A DNA stretch of 64,000 nucleotides from Ralstonia sp. A12 (GTDB lineage: Bacteria; Pseudomonadota; Gammaproteobacteria; Burkholderiales; Burkholderiaceae), in the NCBI RefSeq assembly GCF_000801955.1, contig NZ_JSZO01000004.1:124001-188000 (forward strand), written 5' to 3'. Shown piece by piece: positions 7,525-18,346 of the stretch. The notes under the pieces are model-generated. The model made no database searches. It saw only the letters and a program-made list of their open reading frames with translations, and was not told the origin of the DNA. Within the stretch, counting starts at the first letter, position 1, and the number at the start of each line of letters is the position of its first letter. Position numbers and translations under genes: made by a program.

Positions 7525-9939
7525 TCAGGGCGCGGCCGGCGCGGGTTTGGGCGTCGACTTTGGCGCGGGCTTGTTGCCCGGCTTCGCCTCTTTCCCACCC
7601 TTGGGCGTGGTGGCCGGCGTCGAGGCCGGTGCGGCAGTGGTATTGCCGCGTCCGCGTGGCGGCAGTTCGGGGGCCGGCTGGGCGTGTGACAGCGCTTGCA
7701 GCACCTGGGCGTCCAGCGTGGCCGGGGCGATGGCTTCGGCGCTGGTGCCGGCCTCGCGCAGGGCGGGCGACACCAGATCCGGCGACATTGGCGGCGTGCC
7801 GCGCACTGTGCCGGCGGCCACGGACGACGCAGCCGGTGCCGAAGCAGCGGCCACGCCACTGGCAGCCGGCGCGGCCACGGCGGAAGCGGCCGCGACCCCC
7901 GACGCCGTCTGTGCCACCACCTCTGCTGCAGCCTGCGGCGTGGCCGTGGCGCTGGCGATGGTGGCAGTCTTGCCGGTCGAGAACACGCTGGGTGTATCCA
8001 CCGGCGGTTGCGGCTGGGCCTTCGGCGCGGTGGCGACCAGATCGGTGGGCCACTTGCCGGTCAGGTAGTAGTCCATGACCGCACGCGCGATCGGCGCGGC
8101 CGATGCGGCGCCAAAGCCGGCGTTTTCCACGATCAGCGCCAGCGCAATCTTCGGATGATCTGCGGGGGCAAAGGCTTCGAACAGCGCGTGGTCGCGCTTG
8201 TTTTCGGGAATGGCGTGGTGGTTGTACTTCTCGTTCTTGCCCAGCGAGTACACCTGTGCCGTACCGGTCTTGCCGGCCGACACGTATTGCGCACCGATGA
8301 ACGCTTTGGCAGCCGTACCCGCCTGGTTCACGCCCACCATGGCGCGCTTGATCACGTCGATGTTGGCCTGCTTGAGCGCAATCCGGTAGCTCTCGGTCGG
8401 CACCGTCAGCGAGCGCGATTTGGACAGCGAATCCTCGACGGCCTTCACCAGGTGAGGCTTCATCACCACGCCGTTGTTGGCCAGCGTCGACACCGCGTGC
8501 GCCAGTTGCAGGATGGTGAAGTTGTTGTAGCCCTGGCCGATACCCAGCGAGATGGTTTCACCGTCGTACCACTTCTGCTGCTCGGGGCGCTTGTAAGCTT
8601 TGCGCTTCCAGTCGGTGGACGGCAGGATGCCGGTGCGCTCGCCCTCGATGTCGATGCCCGTGACCTGCCCGAAGCCAAATGGCTTCATGAAGTCGTGGAT
8701 GGCATTGACGCCCATGTCGTTGGCCAGGCGGTAGTAGTACGTGTCGCACGACGCCACGATGGAGCGGTACATGTCGACCCAGCCGTGCCCGCCCGGCACG
8801 TCATCGCGGAAGGTGTGGTTGCCCAGCGTGAACGAGCCCGGATCGGCCATGCCCCATTGCGGCGTGCGCTTGCCCAGCTCAAGCGCCCCCAGCGCCATGA
8901 ACGGCTTGTACGTCGAGCCCGGCGGGTACGTGCCGCGCAGCGGACGGTTCAGCAGCGGCTTGTCGGGCGAGTTGTTCAGCTCGTTCCAGGTGGCGCTGTC
9001 GATGCCTTCAATGAACAGGTTCGGGTCGAACGTCGGCTTGGAGACGAAGGCGAGGATGTCACCTGTTTCGGGCTCGATCGCCACCAGTGCGCCGCGGCGG
9101 TTGCCGAAGAGTTGCTCGGCCAGACGCTGCAGGTTGATGTCCAGCGACAGGATCAGGTTGTTGCCCGGCGTCGCCTGCGAGGTCGACAGCGTCCGGATCG
9201 GTCGCCCGCCCGCGCTCACTTCCACTTCTTCGTAGCCGGTCAGGCCGTGCAGTTCGGTCTCGTAGCTCTGCTCGATGCCGACCTTGCCGATGTATTCGGT
9301 GCCGCTGTAGTTGTTGGAGTCCTTGCGCGGGTCGTACGTCACGCCGGGCTGACTGTTGGCATCGCTCATGTTGTCGATGCGGTCCAGGTCGCGCTCGGAG
9401 ATGCGGCCGATGTAGCCGATCACGTGCGATGCCGAGTCGCCCAGCGGGTACTGGCGGAACAGCCGCGCGTGCACATCCACGCCGGGAAAGCGGAAGCGCT
9501 GCGCCGAGAAGCGCGCGACTTCCTGATCGGTGAGCTGGCTGCGGATCGGCAGGCTCTCGAAGCTGCGCGCGTCTTCCATCAGGCGCTTGAAGCGGCGGCG
9601 ATCACGTTGCTGAATATCGACCACCTGGGCCAGCTGGTCGATGGTGTTGTCCAGCGTGTCCTGCAGCTTGGACGGCGTGATCTCCAGCGTATACGCGGAG
9701 TAGTTGCGCGCCAGCACCACACCGTTGCGGTCCATGATGATGCCGCGGTTGGGCTCGATGGGCGCCACCGAGATGCGGTTGTCTTCTGCCTTGGCTGAGT
9801 ACTGCTCGTGCTTGACCTCCTGCAGCCAGAAGAAGCGCGCCAGCAGCAGCCCGAAGCAGATCACCACGAACAGGGCGGCCGCCGCCAGCCGCAGGCGGAA
9901 GCGCGACAGCTCCTGTTCGACGTTGCGGATTTCGGTCAT
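7525..9939 (-). CDS. mrdA: Penicillin-binding protein 2 with long Ala/Pro-rich C-terminal extension
   Basis: A class B transpeptidase that crosslinks peptidoglycan in the periplasm during elongation. It has a cytoplasmic tip, one membrane anchor (LAAAALFVVICFGLLLARFFW, about residues 18-38), a pedestal domain, and a transpeptidase domain with catalytic Ser342 in STYK, SCD at 397-399 and KTGTAQ from 557. The catalytic core ends near residue 634, comparable to the 633 residues of E. coli PBP2. A 170-residue tail rich in Ala, Pro, Ser and Thr, ending in Lys/Pro repeats, follows and would lie in the periplasm. It is part of the mre operon, with rodA immediately downstream. Confidence 0.96.
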   Translation of the reverse strand: MTEIRNVEQELSRFRLRLAAAALFVVICFGLLLARFFWLQEVKHEQYSAKAEDNRISVAPIEPNRGIIMDRNGVVLARNYSAYTLEITPSKLQDTLDNTIDQLAQVVDIQQRDRRRFKRLMEDARSFESLPIRSQLTDQEVARFSAQRFRFPGVDVHARLFRQYPLGDSASHVIGYIGRISERDLDRIDNMSDANSQPGVTYDPRKDSNNYSGTEYIGKVGIEQSYETELHGLTGYEEVEVSAGGRPIRTLSTSQATPGNNLILSLDINLQRLAEQLFGNRRGALVAIEPETGDILAFVSKPTFDPNLFIEGIDSATWNELNNSPDKPLLNRPLRGTYPPGSTYKPFMALGALELGKRTPQWGMADPGSFTLGNHTFRDDVPGGHGWVDMYRSIVASCDTYYYRLANDMGVNAIHDFMKPFGFGQVTGIDIEGERTGILPSTDWKRKAYKRPEQQKWYDGETISLGIGQGYNNFTILQLAHAVSTLANNGVVMKPHLVKAVEDSLSKSRSLTVPTESYRIALKQANIDVIKRAMVGVNQAGTAAKAFIGAQYVSAGKTGTAQVYSLGKNEKYNHHAIPENKRDHALFEAFAPADHPKIALALIVENAGFGAASAAPIARAVMDYYLTGKWPTDLVATAPKAQPQPPVDTPSVFSTGKTATIASATATPQAAAEVVAQTASGVAAASAVAAPAASGVAAASAPAASSVAAGTVRGTPPMSPDLVSPALREAGTSAEAIAPATLDAQVLQALSHAQPAPELPPRGRGNTTAAPASTPATTPKGGKEAKPGNKPAPKSTPKPAPAAP

Positions 9940-9981
9940 GCCAGGTGGACGCTAACAGCGGAGGACATCAGATCGGGCGCC

Positions 9982-10494
9982 TTAAATTGGCCGAGTTTCG
10001 TCGACGCTCTCCGGTCGGCGCTGCGGTGCCAGCAGGATGGCGTTGGCGAACGGCCACAGCGCCGCTTCGATCAGCGGAGGAAGAATGACCTGCCAGTCCG
10101 GCAGATGCGCACCCATCAGCAAGCGGATGACGATCGGCACCGCATGTGCGAGCACCAGCAGCGGCAGCACGTGCAGTGCCTGCGACAGCACCGAGAACCA
10201 CAGCACGCGCCGGTGGATGGTGATCGCGAAGTACGACAGCATCGTGTAGGCCATCGCGTGTTCACCCAGCAGCCGCGCTTCGTGCACGTCCATCAAGAGG
10301 CCCAGCAGGAAGGCCACCACCATGCCCACGCGGCGCGGCTGGTGGATGTTCCAGAACACCAGCACCAGCGCCACCAGATCGGGAATCCACTGCATGTGGC
10401 CCCACGGCATCAGGTTGAACAGGAACGCCAGCACGAAGCTGAAGGCGATGAAACCGGGGTTGACCGGGCGCAGCAGGTATTGGGGCGAGTTCAT
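9982..10494 (-). CDS. mreD: Rod shape-determining membrane protein MreD
   Basis: A 170-residue inner-membrane protein of the elongasome. The start MNSPQYLLRPVNPGFIAFSFVLAF leads into several hydrophobic helices, and the MreD-typical segments LMPWGHMQWIPDLVALVLVFWNIHQPRRVG and LGLLMDVHEARLLGEHA are present. It lies 14 bp downstream of mreC and about 40 bp upstream of mrdA, so translation in one operon is likely. Confidence 0.95.
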   Translation of the reverse strand: MNSPQYLLRPVNPGFIAFSFVLAFLFNLMPWGHMQWIPDLVALVLVFWNIHQPRRVGMVVAFLLGLLMDVHEARLLGEHAMAYTMLSYFAITIHRRVLWFSVLSQALHVLPLLVLAHAVPIVIRLLMGAHLPDWQVILPPLIEAALWPFANAILLAPQRRPESVDETRPI

Positions 10495-10508
10495 GTCGAA
10501 TGCCTCGC

Positions 10509-11552
10509 TTAGCGTTTGGGCGCCGGATCGGTGTCCAGCGGATTGCCGTCAGCGTCGGTCGGGCGCGGCGGCGGAGCGTTGTCTTCAGCGGCTGCTGGTC
10601 CAGGCACGGCAGCCTCGGCGGCGGCACGTGCGGCGCGGTCTTTCTCTTCGCGAGCGTCGCGGGCGGCGTTCTTGCCCTTGGCAGCGGGCGGCGGCGCAAG
10701 ATCCGTCGGCGGCGGGAAGCCCGATTCGTACTTCACGATCAGCAGGTGCCGGTTGCTGCGGATGCCAGCCACCGGCTCGCAGATCACGCGCGAGAACGCG
10801 GTGTCGGCCTTGCGTTCGATCTGGGCGATGCGCGCGACCGGCAGGCCCGCCGGGTACACGCCATCCAGCCCCGAGGTCACCAGCAGGTCGCCCTGCTGCA
10901 GGTCTGCCGAGGCGGCCATGAAGCGCAGGTCCAGCGCGCCTGGGCGGGCGCCGCCAAAGGCTACGCTGCGCAGGCCGTTGCGCACGACTTCCACGGGGAT
11001 CGCCTGGTCCTTGTCGGTCAGCAGCGTGACTTGCGATTCGAACAGCGACACGCGCGTTACCTGGCCCACCACGCCGCGATCATCGATGACGGGGTAGCCG
11101 GCGCGCACGCCGTCTTTCGAGCCACGATCGATGACGATGCGCTGGGTGTATGGGTCGCGTGCTTCGTAGAGGACCTCCGCCGCCACGGTGGGCACGGCGG
11201 CGTGCTGCTTCAGGTTGAGCAGCGTGCGCAGATTGCGGTTTTCGGCTTCGAGCTGCGAGGCGCGTAGCGATTGCTGGGCCTGTGCCACGGCAGATTCACG
11301 CAGGTTGCGGTTGTCGGCGGCGAGCGAGGTGGACGACTGCGTGTAATCCAGCGCAGCACGCACCGTATCGCGCGGGATCAGCACCAGGCGCTCGACGGGG
11401 TAAAGCACCACCGACACGACCTGCCGGACCACGCCCAGCACCGACATGCGGGCATCGATCACCAGCAGCGCGAGCGCGAGCGCGAGCAGGGCAACCAGCC
11501 GCGCGGTGGCAGACGGACCCTGCTTGAAGAGGGGCGGCGGGGAGTAATCCAT
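10509..11552 (-). CDS. mreC: Rod shape-determining protein MreC
   Basis: A 347-residue bitopic protein that links MreB and PBP2 from the periplasm. A short cytoplasmic N-terminus is followed by one transmembrane helix (LVALLALALALLVIDARMS), a coiled coil (about residues 70-110) and two beta-barrel domains with the MreC motifs RDPYTQRIVIDRGSKDGVRAGYPVI and GDLLVTSGLDGVYPAGLPVARI. The last 65 residues are a Pro/Ala/charged low-complexity tail beyond the conserved fold, echoing the tail on the neighbouring PBP2. It is the second gene of the mre operon, 209 bp after mreB. Confidence 0.95.
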   Translation of the reverse strand: MDYSPPPLFKQGPSATARLVALLALALALLVIDARMSVLGVVRQVVSVVLYPVERLVLIPRDTVRAALDYTQSSTSLAADNRNLRESAVAQAQQSLRASQLEAENRNLRTLLNLKQHAAVPTVAAEVLYEARDPYTQRIVIDRGSKDGVRAGYPVIDDRGVVGQVTRVSLFESQVTLLTDKDQAIPVEVVRNGLRSVAFGGARPGALDLRFMAASADLQQGDLLVTSGLDGVYPAGLPVARIAQIERKADTAFSRVICEPVAGIRSNRHLLIVKYESGFPPPTDLAPPPAAKGKNAARDAREEKDRAARAAAEAAVPGPAAAEDNAPPPRPTDADGNPLDTDPAPKR

Positions 11553-11761
11553 GACCCGGACGCTTCAGATGGGCACGGCAGGCGCTTGACGGTCTACGTC
11601 AGCGGCCTGCCGGCAACAGATTGGGTGTGGCGCTGGTGCGGTGCCTGGGCCCGGGGTGGGCGGAGCACGGCGCACCGGCGCGTGACGCATCTCAGCGGCC
11701 CGCCACGGCCGCTGGCGCGGCCAGGAAGGCGGAATACGGATACGTGCGGAGCATGATCCCG

Positions 11762-12826
<1,065 letters not shown>

Positions 12827-13016
12827 TCATGGGCGGCTCAGCAGCGGAACCTCGGTCAATGGCTGCACCGATACGCGGACGTCGCATGGCTGCCATGCGG
12901 TCCGATCCTGCTACTGCGCTCCCGGGAATGTCGCGGGCTCCGTGGTGGTCGGCGGTGGGGTGCCGTGGCACTGGCCATCCTGCCGAGGGTGAGCCGCCCG
13001 GAGGGGGCGGCCCCAA

Positions 13017-13093
13017 GGAACCTTTGATTAAGTGTCGGCTGAGTTGGTTGGCGCCGCAGCCGGGAGGTTCCCGGCCACTTAATCAGAGGGTCC
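13017..13093. repeat. Nested inverted repeat upstream of gatC/mreB
   Basis: The outer 18-bp arms (13017-13034 and 13076-13093) match at 16 of 18 positions when one is reverse-complemented. Inside them, GCCGGGA (13059-13065) and TCCCGGC (13069-13075) form a second perfect hairpin directly abutting the right outer arm. The function is unknown: it could be a cruciform, an RNA leader structure or a dispersed palindromic element. Confidence 0.7.
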
Positions 13094-13146
13094 GTGGCTG
13101 CACGAAGTCGCCTGCTGACTTAGAAATTTAGTCGGCAATCATACCT

Positions 13147-13152
13147 TATAAT
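13147..13152 (+). promoter_or_regulatory. Candidate -10 box for gatC
   Basis: A perfect TATAAT hexamer lies about 160 bp upstream of the gatC start. I could not find a good -35 hexamer at 16-18 bp, so the promoter call is tentative. Confidence 0.35.
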
Positions 13153-13312
13153 TCGGGCATTCTGCGGGTATTCGGCGGGCGTTTGCCTCCAATTTTGCGG
13201 CAGATCGGCACAACTCGGGCGCAACCTGAGCATGCCCCACGCGCAGTAGCCGTCGCTTGGCTGCTGCTTGCGCAAATTGCCCGCCAGCCGCCGCACTCAC
13301 TGATCCACTCCG

Positions 13313-13612
13313 ATGGCACTCGAACTCTCCGACGTCAAACGCATCGCCCACCTTGCCCGTATCGAAGTCTCCGATGGCGAGGCCGCGCAGACCCTGACCC
13401 AGCTCAACCAGTTCTTCACGCTGGTCGAGCAGATGCAGGCCGTGGATACCACCGGCATCGAGCCCATGGCCCACCCGATCGAGCAGGTGCAGGCTCAGGC
13501 GCAGCGTCTGCGTGACGATGCCGTGACCGAGGCCGACCGCCGCGCCGACTACCAGCAATGCGCCCCGGCCACCGAGGCCGGCCTGTACCTCGTGCCCAAG
13601 GTGATCGAGTAA
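13313..13612 (+). CDS. gatC: Asp/Glu-tRNA amidotransferase subunit C
   Basis: A 99-residue small subunit that stabilises GatA on GatB in the GatCAB complex, which amidates misacylated Glu-tRNA-Gln and Asp-tRNA-Asn. The start [24 protein letters not shown] and the family signature [23 protein letters not shown] are visible. It begins the gat cluster; gatA follows after 79 bp. Confidence 0.95.
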   Translation: MALELSDVKRIAHLARIEVSDGEAAQTLTQLNQFFTLVEQMQAVDTTGIEPMAHPIEQVQAQAQRLRDDAVTEADRRADYQQCAPATEAGLYLVPKVIE

Positions 13613-13691
13613 ACGGCGCCCGTGCGCCGCGCTTGACCCCACTCCATTCGACGACGCCGGCCGCTGCCGGCAGCTCATCCGAACGTACTCG

Positions 13692-15179
13692 ATGACCGCA
13701 TCCACGATCAAAGCCCTGTCTGCCCAACTCGCCGCCAAGGAGGTTTCGGCGGTGGAACTGGCGCGCCATTACCTGTCGCGCATTGATGCTGGGGCACACC
13801 TCAACGCCTTCACCCATGTCGACGCCGAGGCCACGCTCGCGCAGGCGCAGGCCGCCGACGCGCGCATTGCGGCAGGCAACGCGGCGCCGCTGACCGGCGT
13901 GCCGATCGCCCACAAGGACGTGTTCGTCACCCGCGGCTGGCGTGCCACGGCCGGCTCCAAGATGCTGGCCGACTACGTCAGCCCGTTTGACGCCACCGTG
14001 GTGGAGCGCCTGGGCGCCGCCGGCATGGTGACGCTGGGTAAGACCAACATGGACGAGTTCGCGATGGGCTCGTCCAACGAGAACTCGGCCTTTGGCGCGG
14101 TCAAGAACCCGTGGAACGTCGCGCACGTGCCGGGTGGCTCGTCGGGCGGCTCGGCGGCTGCCGTGGCGGCCGATCTGGCGCCCGCTGCAACGGGTACGGA
14201 CACCGGCGGCTCGATCCGCCAGCCGGCATCGTTCTCGGGCATCACCGGTATCAAGCCGACGTACGGCCGCGTGTCGCGTTACGGCATGATCGCCTTCGCC
14301 TCGTCGCTGGACCAAGGTGGCCCGATGGCGCGCACCGCAGAGGATTGCGCGCTGCTGCTGTCCGCCATGGCCGGTTTTGACCCGCGCGACTCCACCAGCC
14401 TGGAGCCGGGCCGCGGCGGCGACGTAGAAGACTTCACCCGCCTGCTCGGCCAGCCGCTGCAAGGCGCCGATGCTGCCCGTCCGCTGGCCGGGCTGCGCAT
14501 CGGCCTGCCCAAGGAGTATTTCGGTGAAGGCCTGGCCGATGACGTGCGCGCCACCGTGCGCGCCTCGCTGGCGGAGATGGAAAAGCTCGGCGCCACGCTG
14601 GTCGACATCAGCCTGCCCAAGACCGAGCTGTCGATCCCGACGTACTACGTGATCGCCCCGGCCGAGGCCTCGTCCAATCTGTCGCGCTTTGATGGCGTGC
14701 GCTACGGCCACCGTGCGGCTGAGTACCGCGATCTGGCTGACATGTACCGTAAATCCCGCGCTGAAGGTTTCGGCTGGGAGGTCAAGCGCCGCATTCTGGT
14801 CGGCGCCTATGTGCTATCGCACGGTTATTACGACGCGTACTACCTGCAGGCGCAGAAGATTCGCCGCATCATCGCGCAGGATTTCCAGAACGCGTTTGGT
14901 CAATGCGACGTGATCATGGGCCCCGTGGCGCCGACCGTTGCCTGGAAATTGGGTGAGAAGAGCGACGATCCAGTGCAGATGTACCTGGAAGACATTTTCA
15001 CGCTGTCAACCAGCCTGGCGGGCCTGCCCGGCATGAGCGTGCCGGCCGGTTTTGGCGCAAACGGTCTCCCGGTTGGCTTGCAGATCATTGGCAACTATTT
15101 TGAAGAGGCACGCATGCTGCAGATCGCGCATGCGTTCCAGCAGGCGACCGACTGGCACGCGCGCCAACCGGCAGCCTGA
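13692..15179 (+). CDS. gatA: Asp/Glu-tRNA amidotransferase subunit A
   Basis: A 495-residue amidase-signature enzyme that releases ammonia from glutamine for GatB. The catalytic Lys lies in [10 protein letters not shown], and the cis-Ser/Ser nucleophile motif in [14 protein letters not shown] followed by [13 protein letters not shown]. The C-terminal [24 protein letters not shown] is typical of GatA. Separated from gatB by two unrelated genes, which interrupt the usual gatCAB order. Confidence 0.97.
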   Translation: MTASTIKALSAQLAAKEVSAVELARHYLSRIDAGAHLNAFTHVDAEATLAQAQAADARIAAGNAAPLTGVPIAHKDVFVTRGWRATAGSKMLADYVSPFDATVVERLGAAGMVTLGKTNMDEFAMGSSNENSAFGAVKNPWNVAHVPGGSSGGSAAAVAADLAPAATGTDTGGSIRQPASFSGITGIKPTYGRVSRYGMIAFASSLDQGGPMARTAEDCALLLSAMAGFDPRDSTSLEPGRGGDVEDFTRLLGQPLQGADAARPLAGLRIGLPKEYFGEGLADDVRATVRASLAEMEKLGATLVDISLPKTELSIPTYYVIAPAEASSNLSRFDGVRYGHRAAEYRDLADMYRKSRAEGFGWEVKRRILVGAYVLSHGYYDAYYLQAQKIRRIIAQDFQNAFGQCDVIMGPVAPTVAWKLGEKSDDPVQMYLEDIFTLSTSLAGLPGMSVPAGFGANGLPVGLQIIGNYFEEARMLQIAHAFQQATDWHARQPAA

Positions 15180-15335
15180 CGGCGATCACAGGCGCTCGGA
15201 CCATCGCTGCACCGCAGGGGGCCGCATGAGCAGTCAGCAGGGCCCCCGCGTAGCGGGGAGGCGCACGTCCGCGAATGCAGGCTGTCGCCGACACCACGAA
15301 GGCAAAATGAACGGAATCCGCTCGGAGGCGACCGC

Positions 15336-15827
15336 ATGACCCCCCGCATCCGCAACGTACTCGGGCTGGCGCTTGCTGCCGTCCTGCTGGCGGCCTGCGT
15401 GCCCATTCCGCTGCCGTCGCTGCCGGGTATTCCGGGTTTTGGCCGCCCGTCCGGGCCGCCGCCGATTGCCGATCGCATGATCAGCGTCAACGGCTACTGC
15501 AGCCAGACCGAAGAAGACGGCTTCCGCGAGCAGGCAACGCTCACCGTGGCCAACAACAACGTCAGCGCGTTGCAGTGGCAGTTGTGGGTCGGTCGTCGCG
15601 GTTCGTGCCAGTTTGACCTGTCGACGTTCCAGCAGACCAAGCGCCGTCCGAGCATCGAACTGCGCGAGCGCACCGGCAGTTGCACGCTGATGGTCTGGCA
15701 GGACCCGCGCCGCGTGACGCTGGCGCACGCCAACTGTGAGGCGCATTGCACGCCCGGCATCTACGAAGAAGCCTGGCCGGTGATGTTCGATCCGCAAACG
15801 GGCCAATGCGCCCGGAATGCCCGGTGA
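15336..15827 (+). CDS. Putative lipoprotein, cysteine-containing, unknown function
   Basis: A 163-residue protein with a signal sequence LGLALAAVLLAAC whose lipobox (LLAAC) would be cleaved before Cys, giving an outer- or inner-membrane lipoprotein. The mature part starts with a Pro/Gly-rich linker (PIPLPSLPGIPGFGRPSGPP) and contains five further cysteines, several probably disulfide-bonded in the periplasm. I do not recognise the family. The stop codon overlaps the start of the downstream hydrolase by one base, so the two are translationally coupled and may share a function. Confidence 0.85.
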   Translation: MTPRIRNVLGLALAAVLLAACVPIPLPSLPGIPGFGRPSGPPPIADRMISVNGYCSQTEEDGFREQATLTVANNNVSALQWQLWVGRRGSCQFDLSTFQQTKRRPSIELRERTGSCTLMVWQDPRRVTLAHANCEAHCTPGIYEEAWPVMFDPQTGQCARNAR

Positions 15828-16804
15828 TGCGCGCATCGCTTCGGATGGCGGCTGCGTTGACGGGCGCCCTGCTGGCGCTGCACGCGTTCGCCCAGCCGAC
15901 GCCTGACGCGGAAGGTGCCTTGCCGGACATGCCGGCGGCACGCGCACCGTCAGCCGCGGAGCTGGGCGTGCAGACGGTGGAGATTCCGCGCGCGGTCATG
16001 AAAGACGCCGAAGATGCGCCGCAGACGTTGACCGCCTATTGGATCAAGCCCGGGGTCACGCCAGCGGGCAAGGCGCCCGCCGCCGGATTGCCGGTGGTGA
16101 TCGCGCTGCATGGCTGCAGCGGCTTGTACACGCAGGCCGGTGTTGATGCGAAAGCGCTCGGTACGCGCTATCGCGGTTACGCGCAGTGGCTGGGCGCGCG
16201 CGGTTACGCGGTGGTGCTGCCTGACAGTTTTGGCCCGCGCGGCAAACCGCATGGCATCTGTACCGAGCGGTTTGCGGCACGCGATATCAACGGTGCCGTG
16301 CGCCGCGCCGACGTTTTGGCGACGATGCGCTGGGTGGCCGCGCAGCCGGGCGTGGATGCGCACCGCATCGTGCTGCTGGGCTGGTCCAACGGTGCGCAGG
16401 CAGTGCTAGAAACCGTAGACGCGAGCCTTGCCTGGCCCGCCGACACGCCGACTGTGGAGCGCGCCGTGGCGTTCTACCCGGGCTGTGCCGCCGCGCTGCA
16501 GCGTGCGAAGTATCAGTTGAACGCGCCATTGCTGCTGCTGGCCGGCAGCAATGATGATTGGACGCCCGCCGACCGATGCCAGGCCCTCCAGACCGCCGTG
16601 CTGGCCCGTCAGCCGCAGGCGCGCTTTGAGCTGGAGACATTCGGCGGGGCCTATCATGGCTTTGATGGCACGGCACCGATCAAGGAACGCAGCGGCAACC
16701 TGGGCGGGCGTCGTCACGGTACGGTCACGGTGGGCGGCGATCCGGCAGCACGCGAGGCGGCCTTCGCGAAGCTTGCGGCCTGGCTGGATGTGCCGCACCC
16801 CTGA
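15827..16804 (+). CDS. Secreted dienelactone-hydrolase-family alpha/beta hydrolase
   Basis: A 325-residue protein with a signal peptide (MAAALTGALLALHAFAQ) and an alpha/beta hydrolase fold. VIALHGCSGLYT forms the oxyanion-hole strand, GWSNGAQAVL the nucleophile elbow (Ser), and AYHGFDG carries the catalytic His. Such dienelactone hydrolases cleave ester or lactone bonds; the substrate is unknown. The ATG overlaps the lipoprotein stop (GTGATG), which I used to choose the start. The preceding in-frame GTG adds only one residue. Confidence 0.88.
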   Translation: MRASLRMAAALTGALLALHAFAQPTPDAEGALPDMPAARAPSAAELGVQTVEIPRAVMKDAEDAPQTLTAYWIKPGVTPAGKAPAAGLPVVIALHGCSGLYTQAGVDAKALGTRYRGYAQWLGARGYAVVLPDSFGPRGKPHGICTERFAARDINGAVRRADVLATMRWVAAQPGVDAHRIVLLGWSNGAQAVLETVDASLAWPADTPTVERAVAFYPGCAAALQRAKYQLNAPLLLLAGSNDDWTPADRCQALQTAVLARQPQARFELETFGGAYHGFDGTAPIKERSGNLGGRRHGTVTVGGDPAAREAAFAKLAAWLDVPHP

Positions 16805-16879
16805 TCGCACCGAGCAGAGATACAAGCAACACCTAGACCTAGACATTCACACCACAACAATCGACAGGACACACGCAAC

Positions 16880-18346
16880 ATGCAATGGGAAGTGGTGATC
16901 GGCCTCGAGACGCATACGCAGCTCTCCACGGCCTCGAAGATTTTCTCCGGCGCGTCCACCGCCTTTGGCGCGGCGCCCAACACGCAGGCCGCGCCGGTGG
17001 ACTTGGCGCTGCCGGGCGTGCTGCCCGTGCTGAACAAGGGCGCGGTTGAGCGCGCCATCACGTTCGGGCTGTCCATTGGTGCCAAGATCGCGCCCAAGAG
17101 CATCTTCGCGCGCAAGAATTACTTCTACCCGGATCTGCCCAAGGGCTACCAGATCAGCCAGTACGAGATTCCGGTGGTGCAGGGCGGCACGCTCACCATC
17201 CAGGTGGAAGGCAAGAACGGTCAGCCTGGGTATGAGAAGACCGTGCAACTGACGCGTGCCCACCTGGAAGAAGACGCCGGAAAATCGCTGCACGAAGACT
17301 TTGCCGGCATGACCGGCATCGACCTGAACCGCGCCGGCACGCCGCTGCTGGAAATCGTGACCGAGCCTGACATGCGCAGCGCCGCCGAAGCCGTGGCCTA
17401 TGCCAAGGCGCTGCACGCGCTGGTGATGTGGCTGGGCATCTGCGACGGCAACATGCAGGAAGGTAGCTTCCGCTGCGACGCCAACGTGTCGGTGCGCCGC
17501 GGTCCGGATGCGCCGTTCGGCACGCGCTGCGAGATCAAGAACCTGAACTCGTTCCGCTTCCTGGAAGAGGCCATCAACTACGAAGTGCGCCGCCAGATCG
17601 AGCTGATCGAAGACGGCGGCACCGTGGTGCAGGAAACCCGCCTGTACGATCCGGATCGCAAGGAAACGCGCTCGATGCGCAGCAAGGAAGACGCGCAGGA
17701 TTACCGTTACTTCCCCGACCCCGATCTGCTGCCGCTCGTCATCGGCGACGACTGGATCGACCGCGTGCGCGCCACGCTGCCCGAACTGCCCGCCGCCATG
17801 GCCGCGCGCTTCGAGTCGGCCTACGGCCTGCCGAAGTACGACGCGAGCATCCTGACCGCCACCAAGGCGACCGCTGCCTACTTCGAAGCCGTGGTGGCTG
17901 ACGCTGGCGCTGCCAACGCCAAGGTTGCGGCCAACTGGATCATGGGCGAGGTCGCGTCGAACCTGAACCGTGCCGATCTGGAGATCGACGCATCGCCGGT
18001 GTCGCCTGCGCAACTGGCCAAGCTGCTCGCGCGCATCGCCGACGGCACGATCAGCAACAACACCGCTAAGAAGGACGTCTTCCCCGCCATGTGGGCCGGC
18101 GAAAGCAATGGCGATGCCGACGCGATCATCGCCGAGAAGGGCCTCAAGCAGATGTCGGATTCCGGCGAGCTGGAGAAGATCATCGACGACGTGCTGGCGG
18201 CCAACGCCAAGTCGGTTGAGGAATTCCGTGCGGGCAAGGAGAAGGCGTTCAACGCGCTGGTCGGCCAAGCCATGAAGGCCACGCGCGGCAAGGGCAACCC
18301 CGCACAAGTCAACGAACTGCTGAAGAAGAAACTGGGCGCCGCCTGA
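16880..18346 (+). CDS. gatB: Asp/Glu-tRNA amidotransferase subunit B
   Basis: A 488-residue kinase-like subunit that phosphorylates the tRNA-bound Glu/Asp side chain and transfers ammonia. The family start [17 protein letters not shown] and the signatures [34 protein letters not shown] and [21 protein letters not shown] are present. The C-terminal YqeY-like tail ends in [16 protein letters not shown]. Its stop overlaps the ATG of the DUF484 gene (TGATG). Confidence 0.97.
   Translation: MQWEVVIGLETHTQLSTASKIFSGASTAFGAAPNTQAAPVDLALPGVLPVLNKGAVERAITFGLSIGAKIAPKSIFARKNYFYPDLPKGYQISQYEIPVVQGGTLTIQVEGKNGQPGYEKTVQLTRAHLEEDAGKSLHEDFAGMTGIDLNRAGTPLLEIVTEPDMRSAAEAVAYAKALHALVMWLGICDGNMQEGSFRCDANVSVRRGPDAPFGTRCEIKNLNSFRFLEEAINYEVRRQIELIEDGGTVVQETRLYDPDRKETRSMRSKEDAQDYRYFPDPDLLPLVIGDDWIDRVRATLPELPAAMAARFESAYGLPKYDASILTATKATAAYFEAVVADAGAANAKVAANWIMGEVASNLNRADLEIDASPVSPAQLAKLLARIADGTISNNTAKKDVFPAMWAGESNGDADAIIAEKGLKQMSDSGELEKIIDDVLAANAKSVEEFRAGKEKAFNALVGQAMKATRGKGNPAQVNELLKKKLGAA

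Noticed and set aside
7696-9798. 700-codon plus-strand frame opposite mrdA
   Set aside because: Arg/His-rich shadow of the PBP2 gene, whose motifs are unmistakable.
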